Made by a program: the position numbers and the translations under genes. Below, piece by piece: positions 1-8,257 of a DNA stretch of 64,000 nucleotides. The DNA comes from Chitinophagaceae bacterium (lineage in GTDB: Bacteria > Bacteroidota > Bacteroidia > Chitinophagales > Chitinophagaceae), in assembly GCA_016710745.1 (NCBI GenBank), contig JADJVB010000010.1:1723517-1787516 (forward strand), given 5' to 3'. The notes beneath the pieces are model-generated. The model made no database searches. It saw only the letters and a program-made list of their open reading frames with translations, and had not been told where the DNA came from. Within the stretch, counting starts at the first letter, position 1. The number at the start of each line of letters is the position of its first letter.

Positions 1-851
1 CGCTTTCCAACTTTCAGGCAGGTTGGTTTGCCATCGGTTATCATAAATATCTGCTTATTGGGGTTGCGGCGTTTTCTTAGCAGATCCATGGCCAGTTCCA
101 ATCCCGCAACGGTATTCGTGTGGTAGGGGCCAACCTGCAAATAGGGCAGGTCTTTTATTTCAATGGTCCAGGCGTCATTGCCAAATACCACAATATCCAG
201 GGTATCCTTCGGGTATTTGGTTTGAATCAATTCGCTTAACGCCATGGCTACTTTTTTAGCCGGCGTGATCCTGTCCTCACCATATAATATCATGGAATGG
301 GAGATATCGATCATCAAAACCGTAGAGGTCTGCGACTTGAAATCGGTCTCCCGTATTTCCAGATCGTCTTCCTGCATTTTAAAACTGTCGATACCATGGT
401 TGATCTGCGCATTGCGGATCGAGTTGGTAAAGTCGATCTGTTCCATGGTATCGCCAAACTGAAAAGGCCTGGTTTCGGGATTTATTTCATCGCCGCCACC
501 GGGTTTAAATGTTTGGTGATTGCCCGCCCGGGTTTTCTTCAACTTGCCAAAAATTTCCTCCAGGCTTTTTTTGCGTATTCCCTGTTCGGTTTTGGAAGTT
601 ATTTTTATTTCACCTTTCACATGCTTATCGTCAATATACCCCTTGGCTTTCAGGTCATCAATAAAATCGCCAATGCCATACTCATTATTGGTGAGCTTAT
701 ATTCCTTATCCAGTTCATTCATCCATTGCATGGCTTCATTAAAGTCGCCATTGGTATAGGTAAGCAACTGTAAAAAAAGATCGAGTAAAGTCTCGAAAGG
801 AGATTTACCCTGTGCGTTCGGATCAAATTTTGAAAACTGAAAGAAATTCAT
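1..851 (-). CDS. VWA domain-containing protein, partial (C-terminus beyond left edge)
   Basis: The frame is open from an ATG at 851 to the window edge, giving 283 residues without a stop. The N-terminal 150 residues are acidic and helical with no assigned domain. A von Willebrand A fold follows: the MIDAS motif DISHS sits at about residues 182-186 after a hydrophobic strand (VLMI), and a second metal-loop element (ITDGKP) lies near residue 275. In Bacteroidota such proteins often act with a MoxR/AAA+ ATPase as chelatase-like pairs, but the partner would lie outside the window. The gene is transcribed away from the terminator that follows the GT117 gene, so it probably has its own promoter. 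The VWA assignment rests on motifs; the substrate is unknown. Confidence 0.8.
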   Translation of the reverse strand, partial: MNFFQFSKFDPNAQGKSPFETLLDLFLQLLTYTNGDFNEAMQWMNELDKEYKLTNNEYGIGDFIDDLKAKGYIDDKHVKGEIKITSKTEQGIRKKSLEEIFGKLKKTRAGNHQTFKPGGGDEINPETRPFQFGDTMEQIDFTNSIRNAQINHGIDSFKMQEDDLEIRETDFKSQTSTVLMIDISHSMILYGEDRITPAKKVAMALSELIQTKYPKDTLDIVVFGNDAWTIEIKDLPYLQVGPYHTNTVAGLELAMDLLRKRRNPNKQIFMITDGKPTCLKVGK

Positions 852-1022
852 GGTTTATTTTTTGGACTGCCTGTCGGCTTAAACCGTATGACGGCTAACC
901 GCCTTCATGACGGTTAACTAAATTACGAAACATTTAATGGTATCGTTTTGTTCGACTGTTAAATAATTTCGATTAATTTTTACATCGGCCTGTTTACCAC
1001 CCTGATCTGTCTTCTCTGGAAA

Positions 1023-1072
1023 GTTGATTAAAAAAAATCCCCTGCCAAAGCAGGGGATTTTTTTTAATCAAC
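1023..1072 (-). terminator. Rho-independent terminator of the GT117 gene
   Basis: A perfect 23-bp inverted repeat with a 4-base loop (CAAA). The core arms are TCCCCTGC and GCAGGGGA, flanked by eight A and eight T. It starts 3 bases after the stop codon of the minus-strand GT117 gene, and the T run lies on the correct side for minus-strand transcription. The flanking A run makes it potentially bidirectional. Confidence 0.88.
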
Positions 1073-1074
1073 TA

Positions 1075-4000
1075 TTATTTTGGTGCGTTGGCGGGAGGAA
1101 CCGGTTTGTTATTAATAGCACCCGGTAATTCCTGCGGCAAAGCAGGCGGCGTTTTATACCTTTGCTCAAGCTGCATAATCTGCAGCAGGAGTTGTTCTGC
1201 TGTAGATTTGTCACCACCTCTTCGGCCGTTTTCGTCAACCGGGTAGTCAAATTTTGCTGCCTTGTTTTCGTCCAGCGCAGCATAATAACTTAGTTGCTGC
1301 TCCAGGTCCTTCTTCACACTTTTGGTTATTTTGTTGGCAAGTACCGTATCGCCGGCTATATAGCTCGACTGCAGCATCATGACAGAAATATAGTCGTGTT
1401 GCTGGCTTCTGCTTACCATACCATAAGGAAAATTCTCTTCGAGCATCATGTTGTCTACCTTATTCAACATTTTTTTCGCCTCTTCTTTTTTGTTATTTTG
1501 GGCCATGCCCATGGCCGCGGAGGCATAGGCCATGCGGATACTGTTTAAATGACGACGGTTTTCTTCATCAAAATAAACACCCGGTTTATCCGCGTTGCCC
1601 GATTTGAATTTTGTCATCATAACATTATACGACCAGTCTTCATTCACATCGGAGTTTTCAACCGGTACCAAACGATAGGTCATGCCATCCTGGCGAATGT
1701 ATTTAGAAAAACCAAGGTCTCCCGCCTGCGACGATGTAAAATAAATAGGGCGCTTCCATTTATTGGCTGCAATGATATTTAAAATAGCTGCGTCATTTTT
1801 AAATAGGGCACTTTTCGGAATATCAAATACTAGTTGCGACACCACACTGTCATTCGAATTAACCGTACCATTTTGACGAACTACATTTACATCAACAGGA
1901 ACAGAAACTCTCTTCGAGGGAAATATATGTATAACACTTCCGTCTCTTCCCTGCTCAACCTTACTTGGATCATCACTGCCCGCATAATCTTTCATCATTG
2001 AATACAGATCCATCGGCTGCGCGGGATCATTAACCAGCCCGGCTTTTTTCCTGTAATTATTCAGGTAGGTTGCATTGTTGCCATATAGCCCTTCGGGTGA
2101 ATAAACAATATCGCGGGTTGCACCTTCTATCTGATCTGCCGTCCAGATCGGATCAATAGGATCACTTTGGTTTACTTTATAACGCAATTGATTGATATAC
2201 CAATCGGTACCCATTAAGCTGGAATTGATCACCCGAATATCCGGTCTAACACCCTGTACTTCCTGCGCAAACCATAGTGGGTAAGTATCGTTATCTCCAA
2301 AAGTTATCAATACGGCATTGGGCGCACAGCTTTCGAGATAATCGGTAGCCAGGTCGATCGCCAGTTTTTTATTGCTCCTGTCATGATCATCCCATTCCTG
2401 ACTTGCCATGAGTACAGGCACGGCCAACAAACAAAGTGCACCGGCAATAAAGCCAGCGGTCATTCTATTTTTAATAAAACCGGCAATCATTTCTTTAACA
2501 TAGAGTACCCCGATGCCGATCCAGATGGCGAAAGCATAAAAGGAACCTACAAAGGCATAGTCACGCTCACGCGGTTGATTACCTGCCTGGTTTAAATAAA
2601 ATACGATGGCCAGGCCGGTAAAGAAGAAAAGTAATCCTACAATCAAAAAATCTTTTTTATCCCGCATTACCTGGAAAACCAGGCCTAGTAAACCCAATAT
2701 CAATGGAAGCGCAAAAAGTTTATTATTGGCTTTGTTGTTTTTTAAAGAATCGGGCAGGCTATTCTGATCTCCCAACCGTGCATTATCCCAAAATCCAATG
2801 CCGGTTTTCCAGTTGCCATCCCGCACATTGCCCATATAAACCCCTTGTATATCGTTTTGCTTGCCGGCAAAATTCCACATGAAATAACGCATATACATCC
2901 AGCCCACCTGGTAGGCCATGGCAAACTGAATATTCTCCGACATGGTCGGGGCTCTTTCCCATTCACCAGTCTTTTGGTCTTTTCCTATTCCCATCCAGCT
3001 TGCATAGTAATCGGCATGCCCCTGGTCGTTACTCATATCCCACATACGTGGAAGCAGGTGCATATCGGCAGGCGCATATACGGTTTCTACCTTTCTTCCG
3101 TTTTTCTCATATTTACCGTTACTCTTAATATAGGTTTCAGTTATATTTTGCTCTTCGGGCTGGGCCGTAAAATCCTGACCATATAAAATAGGCCAATCGC
3201 CATATTGCTCACGACTTAAATAACCGGCCAGGTTAACGGGGTTATCTACATTAAACATATCAACCGACGGATTGGCGTTAGAGCGTATCAACGTGGTGAA
3301 ATAGGTTGAATAACCCAACAGCATGAACACAAAACTCCAAAGTCCTAATTTCAGAAAATTCCAGTCTTTTCTGGAAGCCACGCGTAATCCAAAGTAAACC
3401 AGGGCGGCAATGAATATAAAGCAGAAGGTAAAGCCCGAGAAATAAGGGAGTCCCAAATCGTTTACAAAGAAGATATCAAAATTGCCGGCCATTTTTATGG
3501 TCCATACTACAACAGCTTTTTGCACCAGGCCGGTAATAGCACAACCAATTAAAAACGCCCAAAAGGCACCCCATTTGGTCACTTTTTCGTAACGTTTAAA
3601 ATAATAGATCATAACAATGGCCGGAATGGTTAACAGGTTCAACAGGTGAACGCCTATCGACAATCCCATCAGGTAAAAGATCAGGATGATCCAGCGGTCG
3701 GCTTTGGTAAATCTTCTCTTAACACCATCCTGTTGCTCGGCATCCACGTTCTGCTCCCATTTTAATATAGCCCAGAAAACAACGGCGGTAAAAAATGAAG
3801 ACAAAGCGTATACTTCACCTTCAACAGCGCTGTACCAGAATGAATCAGAAAAAGTATAAGCCAGTGCACCAACGATACCGGCAGCCATGATACCGTATAT
3901 TTTTTCGTTGTTAAGTTCCTGGCCGTCTTTCATAACCAGTTTACGGGCAAAATGGGTAATACTCCAAAACAGGAATAAAATGGTGAATCCACTGGCCAAC

Positions 4001-4242
4001 GCACTCATCAGGTTAATACCAGTAGCTGCATGGGCTGCATCAAAGGGAACCATAAATAAACGACCTATCAACACAAATAAAGGGGCTCCGGGTGGATGCG
4101 GAATTTGCAGTTTGTATGCACTGGAAGCAAATTCGCCACAATCCCAAAGACTGCCCGAGGCTTCCATTGTCATTATATAAACGGCGCAAGCCACGATTAA
4201 TACGATCCATCCGGTGATGTTGTTGATGCGTTTAAAGCTCAT
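1075..4242 (-). CDS. DUF2723 / glycosyltransferase family 117 membrane protein
   Basis: A 1055-residue integral membrane protein. The N-terminal third has multiple hydrophobic segments and the family signature DCGEFASSAYKLQIPHPPG near residue 34, an acidic residue followed by a PHPPG turn in the first extracytoplasmic loop, as in GT-C fold lipid-linked sugar transferases. Further membrane segments lie around residues 190-350 and 515-620, and a soluble C-terminal region follows. DUF2723 proteins are classed as GT117 and proposed to act as protein O-mannosyltransferases at the inner membrane of Bacteroidota; that role is family knowledge. The gene is monocistronic: a -7 box lies 39 bases upstream and a strong terminator directly follows. 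Confidence 0.9.
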   Translation of the reverse strand: MSFKRINNITGWIVLIVACAVYIMTMEASGSLWDCGEFASSAYKLQIPHPPGAPLFVLIGRLFMVPFDAAHAATGINLMSALASGFTILFLFWSITHFARKLVMKDGQELNNEKIYGIMAAGIVGALAYTFSDSFWYSAVEGEVYALSSFFTAVVFWAILKWEQNVDAEQQDGVKRRFTKADRWIILIFYLMGLSIGVHLLNLLTIPAIVMIYYFKRYEKVTKWGAFWAFLIGCAITGLVQKAVVVWTIKMAGNFDIFFVNDLGLPYFSGFTFCFIFIAALVYFGLRVASRKDWNFLKLGLWSFVFMLLGYSTYFTTLIRSNANPSVDMFNVDNPVNLAGYLSREQYGDWPILYGQDFTAQPEEQNITETYIKSNGKYEKNGRKVETVYAPADMHLLPRMWDMSNDQGHADYYASWMGIGKDQKTGEWERAPTMSENIQFAMAYQVGWMYMRYFMWNFAGKQNDIQGVYMGNVRDGNWKTGIGFWDNARLGDQNSLPDSLKNNKANNKLFALPLILGLLGLVFQVMRDKKDFLIVGLLFFFTGLAIVFYLNQAGNQPRERDYAFVGSFYAFAIWIGIGVLYVKEMIAGFIKNRMTAGFIAGALCLLAVPVLMASQEWDDHDRSNKKLAIDLATDYLESCAPNAVLITFGDNDTYPLWFAQEVQGVRPDIRVINSSLMGTDWYINQLRYKVNQSDPIDPIWTADQIEGATRDIVYSPEGLYGNNATYLNNYRKKAGLVNDPAQPMDLYSMMKDYAGSDDPSKVEQGRDGSVIHIFPSKRVSVPVDVNVVRQNGTVNSNDSVVSQLVFDIPKSALFKNDAAILNIIAANKWKRPIYFTSSQAGDLGFSKYIRQDGMTYRLVPVENSDVNEDWSYNVMMTKFKSGNADKPGVYFDEENRRHLNSIRMAYASAAMGMAQNNKKEEAKKMLNKVDNMMLEENFPYGMVSRSQQHDYISVMMLQSSYIAGDTVLANKITKSVKKDLEQQLSYYAALDENKAAKFDYPVDENGRRGGDKSTAEQLLLQIMQLEQRYKTPPALPQELPGAINNKPVPPANAPK

Positions 4243-4599
4243 AGTATAAATTAGGTTATATCCCGATACTTATCGGGAGGCAAATATAAATTAGTTTATG
4301 GTTAGAAGTGGGCCATTTATGGATTTTTTTAGCCTCACCCTCCTTGTTACTCTCCGAAGCAGAGGGAGCGGCTTAGCAATAATGCCCAAACATTTTATCT
4401 CCCACATTCACATTATACCTACTTTTATCAAGAGTAGAAACAACATTTATTACTTCTGTCATCTTTATTTTTTATTAAGATCAATTATGCAAACAACATT
4501 TTGTAATAAAATACCCTTCGCTTCCGTCTTCGCGATTTCCTCCTCCTTTGGAGTTCCGGCAAAGGAAAGAACGAAGTTCAGCGGAGGCCTCTTTGCCTC
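4243..4599. other. Intergenic region with promoter, small palindromes and a possible decayed segment
   Basis: This 357-base gap between two divergent genes holds no credible ORF. It contains the palindrome TCCCGAT-ACTT-ATCGGGA (4261-4278), a short sequence type that recurs at 6899-6914, the minus-strand -7 box at 4281-4288, an inverted repeat TCCTTTG/CAAAGGA (4544-4566), and a GAGGC/GCCTC hairpin (4584-4599) that abuts the eamA start codon. The stretch 4325-4380 is GC-richer than its surroundings and has no recognisable origin. Confidence 0.5.
4281..4288 (-). promoter_or_regulatory. -7 box of the GT117 gene
   Basis: On the minus strand this reads TATATTTG, a full match to the Bacteroidota consensus TAnnTTTG. 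It lies 38 bases upstream of the ATG at 4242. No clear -33 TTTG was found. Confidence 0.5.
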
Positions 4600-5502
4600 A
4601 TGAAAAAAGCCCTGATACAACTGCACATAGCTGTTTTTTTAGCGGGCTTTACTGCCATTCTGGGTAAATTAATAACCTTGAATGAAGGATTGCTGGTTTG
4701 GTTCCGGCTTTTAATTACGGTGTTAACATTGGGGGGGATCCTGTTGTACAGAAAGCAACTCTTGCGGATTTCGGTCAAAGAGCTGCTGAAAATTTTCGGT
4801 GTGGGTGTTATCGTAGCGATCCATTGGGTTACTTTTTATGGAAGTGTTAAGTATGCCAATGTTTCGGTGGCCCTGGTTTGCTTTAGTGCGACGGGTTTTT
4901 TCACGGCTTTTTTTGAGCCCATGATACTAAAAAGGCGAATTTCTTTAATTGAAGTTGGGTTGGGAATAATAGCCATCTCGGGCATTTACATCATTTTTGA
5001 TTTTCATCCACAATATAAAGTGGGTATTATTTTTGGCATCATTTCGGCGGTTGGAAGCTCGCTGTTTCCGATTTATAATAAGAAACTGTTGCTCCGGTAT
5101 TCTCCTAAAATACTCACGTTGTACGAGCTGGGCGGTGGATTGCTTGCATTAACGGTGCTGGTACCGTTTTACCTGATACTTTTTCCGGCCACTTATTATA
5201 TGCCTACAGCCACCGATTGGCTATGGTTGCTGGTTTTGGCCTGGCTTTGTACGGTATTGAGTTTCGAACTGCAATTACATGCGTTAACGAAAATATCGGC
5301 TTTCACTGCCAACCTAACCTATAACCTGGAACCGGTTTACGGCATCATCCTGGCTTTTATTTTTTTTAAGGAAAATGAAAACCTGCACCGTCAGTTTTAT
5401 ATAGGGGTGTTACTGATCTTGCTTGCGGTAGCCTTGCAGATGCTGCGTATTTATAAGGAACAGCGCAAGTTGAAAATGGTAAAAACGGGTATTCTGAACT
5501 AG
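4600..5502 (+). CDS. EamA/DMT-family transporter
   Basis: A 300-residue protein with ten hydrophobic segments arranged as two EamA repeats (about residues 5-135 and 145-280), the usual layout of drug/metabolite transporters. The second repeat ends with the typical EPVYGIILAFIFFKE stretch. Members export amino acids, nucleosides or other small metabolites across the inner membrane; nothing here indicates the substrate. The ATG at 4600 is preceded by a GGAGG at 4583-4587 that falls inside a small hairpin. The stop codon overlaps the stop of the convergent OsmC gene by four bases. Confidence 0.88.
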   Translation: MKKALIQLHIAVFLAGFTAILGKLITLNEGLLVWFRLLITVLTLGGILLYRKQLLRISVKELLKIFGVGVIVAIHWVTFYGSVKYANVSVALVCFSATGFFTAFFEPMILKRRISLIEVGLGIIAISGIYIIFDFHPQYKVGIIFGIISAVGSSLFPIYNKKLLLRYSPKILTLYELGGGLLALTVLVPFYLILFPATYYMPTATDWLWLLVLAWLCTVLSFELQLHALTKISAFTANLTYNLEPVYGIILAFIFFKENENLHRQFYIGVLLILLAVALQMLRIYKEQRKLKMVKTGILN

Positions 5503-5918
5503 GGTAAATAAACGATCTCGGTTTTCAGGTCTGCAAAAGCCCTGAACATGGCACTTACACCACAATATTTTTCTTGAGATAAATTAACTGCTTTTTCCAC
5601 TTTAGATTGATCGGCTTCTGCAACTTTTATTTTATAAGTTAATTTTACCTGGTTATATATCATAGGATGTTCTTCAGTTAAGCCGGCAACCACATCCATG
5701 CTGAAGTCGGTGAATGCCACCTTCATTTTAGCTAATACGGAAACCACGTCCATGCCGGTGCATCCTGCTAACGAAGCCAGCATGAGTTGTTTTGGACTGG
5801 CCCCGCTATCGTCACCGCCGCCTTTAACCGTAGTGTCCATTACTATGTCATGACCGTTAATATTTGCAGTAAAAGCCATGTTTTTATTAAATACTGTTGA
5901 AACTGAATGACTTGCCAT
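5499..5918 (-). CDS. OsmC family peroxiredoxin-like protein
   Basis: A 139-residue OsmC/Ohr-fold protein. The two conserved cysteines are in LAGCTGMD (near residue 53) and EKYCGVS (near residue 119), the arrangement used for thiol-dependent reduction of organic hydroperoxides. The VKGGGDDSGASPKQLMLASLAGC block is typical of the YhfA/OsmC branch. It is a small cytoplasmic dimer by family analogy. The gene is convergent with the EamA transporter. The physiological substrate cannot be read from sequence; a role in thiol redox defence would fit the bacillithiol genes elsewhere in the window, but that is inference. Confidence 0.88.
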   Translation of the reverse strand: MASHSVSTVFNKNMAFTANINGHDIVMDTTVKGGGDDSGASPKQLMLASLAGCTGMDVVSVLAKMKVAFTDFSMDVVAGLTEEHPMIYNQVKLTYKIKVAEADQSKVEKAVNLSQEKYCGVSAMFRAFADLKTEIVYLP

Positions 5919-6102
5919 AATTGTTGGGATTTACAGAAATGTAGAAATTAGTAGATGCAATGTTAGGTCCTGCGCACCAATTTTGGGCCATTTTTGCAGT
6001 TAAAATTGTCTGTTATACACAGTTTACCTAAAAATGTGGGTAGAAATCAATAAAAAATCAAAATTTCTTAACTTTCAAACATGGGTTATAAGTTTTTAAC
6101 CT

Positions 6103-6110
6103 TACCTTTG
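6103..6110 (+). promoter_or_regulatory. -7 box of the rpmB operon
   Basis: TACCTTTG matches TAnnTTTG and lies 19 bases upstream of the rpmB ATG. The continuation TTTGCCGTCC is also seen at the tRNA-Val promoter (36692-36701), which suggests a shared initiation sequence for translation-apparatus genes. Confidence 0.6.
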
Positions 6111-6129
6111 CCGTCCAAAAATAAGCACT

Positions 6130-6366
6130 ATGGCCAGAGTATGTCAGGTAACAGGAAAGAAGCCAATCACAGGTAACAAGGTTTCTCACTCAAATATTAA
6201 AACGAAGCGCAGGTTTTTACCAAACCTGCAGAAAAAGCGTTATTTCCTTGCAGAAGAAGATAAGTGGGTTACACTTAAAGTATCTACTGAAGCAATCAGA
6301 ACGATCAATAAAAACGGATTGTTTGCGGTGGTTAAGAAGTTACGTGCTGCAGGCGAGAAGATCTAA
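6130..6366 (+). CDS. rpmB: 50S ribosomal protein L28 (bL28)
   Basis: A 78-residue basic protein beginning MARVCQVTGKKP, the standard L28 N-terminus, followed by the NKVSHSNIKTKRRF segment. It is a large-subunit protein near the exit site. It is the first gene of the conserved Bacteroidota block rpmB-rpmG-DUF4295, 74 bases upstream of rpmG, with a good -7 box just ahead and no Shine-Dalgarno sequence. Confidence 0.96.
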   Translation: MARVCQVTGKKPITGNKVSHSNIKTKRRFLPNLQKKRYFLAEEDKWVTLKVSTEAIRTINKNGLFAVVKKLRAAGEKI

Positions 6367-6440
6367 TGCATTGGATTTCGTCGCAGCAGGCGACCTGCAC
6401 AGACCGAATTAGAAATATACATAATTATAAATAAATAAAA

Positions 6441-6623
6441 ATGGCAAAGAAAGGTAACAGGGTACAGGTTATACTGGAGTGTACCGAGCACAAAACAAGT
6501 GGTTTGGCCGGCACAAGTCGGTATATCACAACCAAAAACAAAAAGAACACACCGGAGCGGTTAGAGTTGAAGAAACTTAACCCGATCATGAAAAAGGTAA
6601 CGGTTCATAAAGAAATCAAATAA
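6441..6623 (+). CDS. rpmG: 50S ribosomal protein L33 (bL33)
   Basis: A 60-residue basic protein with the L33 pattern: MAKKGNRVQVILECTEH, then the YITTKNKKNTPERLELKK core. The zinc-ribbon version of L33 carries two CxxC pairs. This one has a single cysteine, so it is the C-minus (zinc-independent) form. It is co-directional with rpmB and DUF4295, and the ATG follows an A-rich run (aataaataaaa), the usual start context in this phylum. Confidence 0.95.
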   Translation: MAKKGNRVQVILECTEHKTSGLAGTSRYITTKNKKNTPERLELKKLNPIMKKVTVHKEIK

Positions 6624-6696
6624 ATTAATCAGCCAGATTGCAGATCGGTAAACGTATTTGCGACGGCATATTATCACTTTAGTAAATTAAGCAACA

Positions 6697-6867
6697 ATGG
6701 CAAAAGCAGCTAAAACCGCGATAAAAACCAAAGACCAGAAAGCAGCAGCAGATGCAAAAAACTGGACAAAAGTTATTCGTACATTACGTAGCCCTAAAAC
6801 AGGTGCATATACTTTTAAGGAAGCTATCGTACACAAAGACAAAATCAAAGATCACTTAGCCAGCTAA
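6697..6867 (+). CDS. DUF4295 small ribosome-associated protein (bL38-type)
   Basis: This short gene encodes 56 residues starting MAKAAKTAIKTKDQK and ending KIKDHLAS. It is highly basic with an alanine/lysine-rich N-terminal tail and a small core (WTKVIRTLRSPKTGAYTF). DUF4295 genes follow rpmG in Bacteroidota. From memory, the protein was seen in a Flavobacterium ribosome structure and named bL38; I cannot check that here. It lies 73 bases after rpmG, before a terminator, so it closes the ribosomal operon. Confidence 0.88.
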   Translation: MAKAAKTAIKTKDQKAAADAKNWTKVIRTLRSPKTGAYTFKEAIVHKDKIKDHLAS

Positions 6868-6893
6868 GTTTTCAGGTATTGATATATTATGTG

Positions 6894-6927
6894 AAGCTTC
6901 CCGATACATCGGGAGGCTTTGTTTTTT
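6894..6927 (+). terminator. Rho-independent terminator after rpmB-rpmG-DUF4295
   Basis: A hairpin with arms AAGCTTCCCGAT and ATCGGGAGGCTT (12 pairs including one G-T, two-base loop), followed by a run of seven T interrupted by one G. It starts 27 bases after the DUF4295 stop and separates the ribosomal operon from ftsY. Confidence 0.85.
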
Positions 6928-7012
6928 TGGAGATAAGGTGGAAGCGGCTGGCAATTAGCAAGTATCCGGCATCCAGCATCCAGCATCCAGTATCAACCAT
7001 CAATCATCAACC

Positions 7013-7984
7013 ATGGGACTTTTCGACAAATTATTTGGTAAAAAACAGCAGCAGGAAACACTTAACCAGGGATTGGAAAAAACCCGGGAAGGATTTTTTA
7101 GCAAAATAACCAAAGCCATAGCCGGAAAAAGTACAGTAGACGAAGAAGTACTGGACGACCTGGAAAATGCGCTGGTAAGTGCCGATGTAGGTATCGATAC
7201 CACCGTGAAAATTATTGAGCAGATTGAAAAACGGGTGGCTAAAGACAAATACCTTAATACCTCGGAGCTAAATAAGATCCTGAAAGAAGAAATTCAAAAT
7301 ATATTGGTGGCCGCGCCACAGGATACCAGTTACGAAAATTACGAATTACCTGCCGGACATAAACCGCATATCATTTTAATGGTCGGTGTGAATGGCGTGG
7401 GTAAAACCACCACCATTGGCAAACTGGCGCACAATTTTAAACTGGCCGGTAAATCGGTTTTGTTGGGAGCTGCCGATACATTTCGGGCAGCAGCAGTAGA
7501 CCAGCTAACCATCTGGAGCGAAAGAGCCGGCGTGCCTATTGTAAAAAAAGATATGGGCAGCGATCCGGCGGCAGTTGCTTTTGATACGGTTAACAGCGGC
7601 GTTGCAAAAGATGTGGATGTGATCCTGATCGATACCGCAGGCCGTTTACATAACAAAGCTCATTTAATGGATGAGCTTACCAAGATCAAAAGAGTGATAC
7701 AAAAAGTTGTTCCGGAAGCACCGCATGAAGTAATACTGGTATTGGATGGCAGCACCGGGCAAAATGCCCTGGAGCAGGCCAAACATTTTACGGCAGCCAC
7801 CGACGTTACCGCGCTGGCCATTACCAAATTAGACGGAACAGCAAAAGGTGGTGTGGTTTTAGCGATTGCCAATCAATTTAAAATACCGGTGAAATTTATA
7901 GGCGTGGGCGAACAGGCGCAAGACCTCCTGGTTTTCGATAAACAGGATTTTGTTGACGGGCTTTTCAATGTTCAAAACAGCTAG
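7013..7984 (+). CDS. ftsY: Signal recognition particle receptor FtsY
   Basis: A 323-residue SRP-type GTPase that docks ribosome-nascent chain-SRP complexes at the inner membrane. The NG domain is complete: helical N domain (about 25-100), P-loop GVNGVGKTT (near 124), DTFRAAA, DTAGR (near 207) and TKLDGTAKGG (near 271). The acidic A domain of proteobacterial FtsY is absent, as in other short Bacteroidota versions. The start codon follows a low-complexity run of CATCCAGCATCCAG units with no Shine-Dalgarno sequence. The gene sits after the ribosomal block, as is common in this phylum. Confidence 0.96.
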   Translation: MGLFDKLFGKKQQQETLNQGLEKTREGFFSKITKAIAGKSTVDEEVLDDLENALVSADVGIDTTVKIIEQIEKRVAKDKYLNTSELNKILKEEIQNILVAAPQDTSYENYELPAGHKPHIILMVGVNGVGKTTTIGKLAHNFKLAGKSVLLGAADTFRAAAVDQLTIWSERAGVPIVKKDMGSDPAAVAFDTVNSGVAKDVDVILIDTAGRLHNKAHLMDELTKIKRVIQKVVPEAPHEVILVLDGSTGQNALEQAKHFTAATDVTALAITKLDGTAKGGVVLAIANQFKIPVKFIGVGEQAQDLLVFDKQDFVDGLFNVQNS

Positions 7985-8019
7985 CCACCCCATATGCGCA
8001 AAATATTTTCATAAGAAAA

Positions 8020-8039
8020 GCCCCTGTAGAAACAGGGGC
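8020..8039 (-). terminator. Hairpin between ftsY and the receptor gene
   Basis: Arms GCCCCTGT and ACAGGGGC with a 4-base loop. The T-rich tail (TTTTCTTAT) is on the minus-strand side, so it looks like a second, more distal terminator for minus-strand transcripts. On the plus strand the A-rich 5' flank and absent T run make it a poor ftsY terminator. Confidence 0.55.
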
Positions 8040-8208
8040 CGGTTACCAAAACTAACTGCTTATGAGAAAATTTTTATTATCTAATTTCTTCCATACAAAT
8101 ATCCAAAGTTTTACTGAGTGTTTCTGTTAAGAAAATATAAAACCCAGTTAAAGTGGCGTTAAAACGAATTCCTGGTGCAGCAGTTCATTACAAAAGCATG
8201 ACAGAAAA

Positions 8209-8234
8209 AGCCGCTCTGTTTTTCAAAAGCGGCT
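8209..8234 (-). terminator. Rho-independent terminator of the outer-membrane receptor gene
   Basis: Inverted repeat AGCCGCT/AGCGGCT, extended by A-T pairs, with a T-run (TTTTTCTG) on the minus strand. It begins 23 bases beyond the receptor stop codon. Confidence 0.7.
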
Positions 8235-8257
8235 ATAAATGATTCGTAACTAATTAT

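Noticed and set aside
297..773. Plus-strand ORF of 158 codons
   Set aside because: It is the complementary shadow of the VWA gene, whose minus-strand frame has a MIDAS motif and natural composition.
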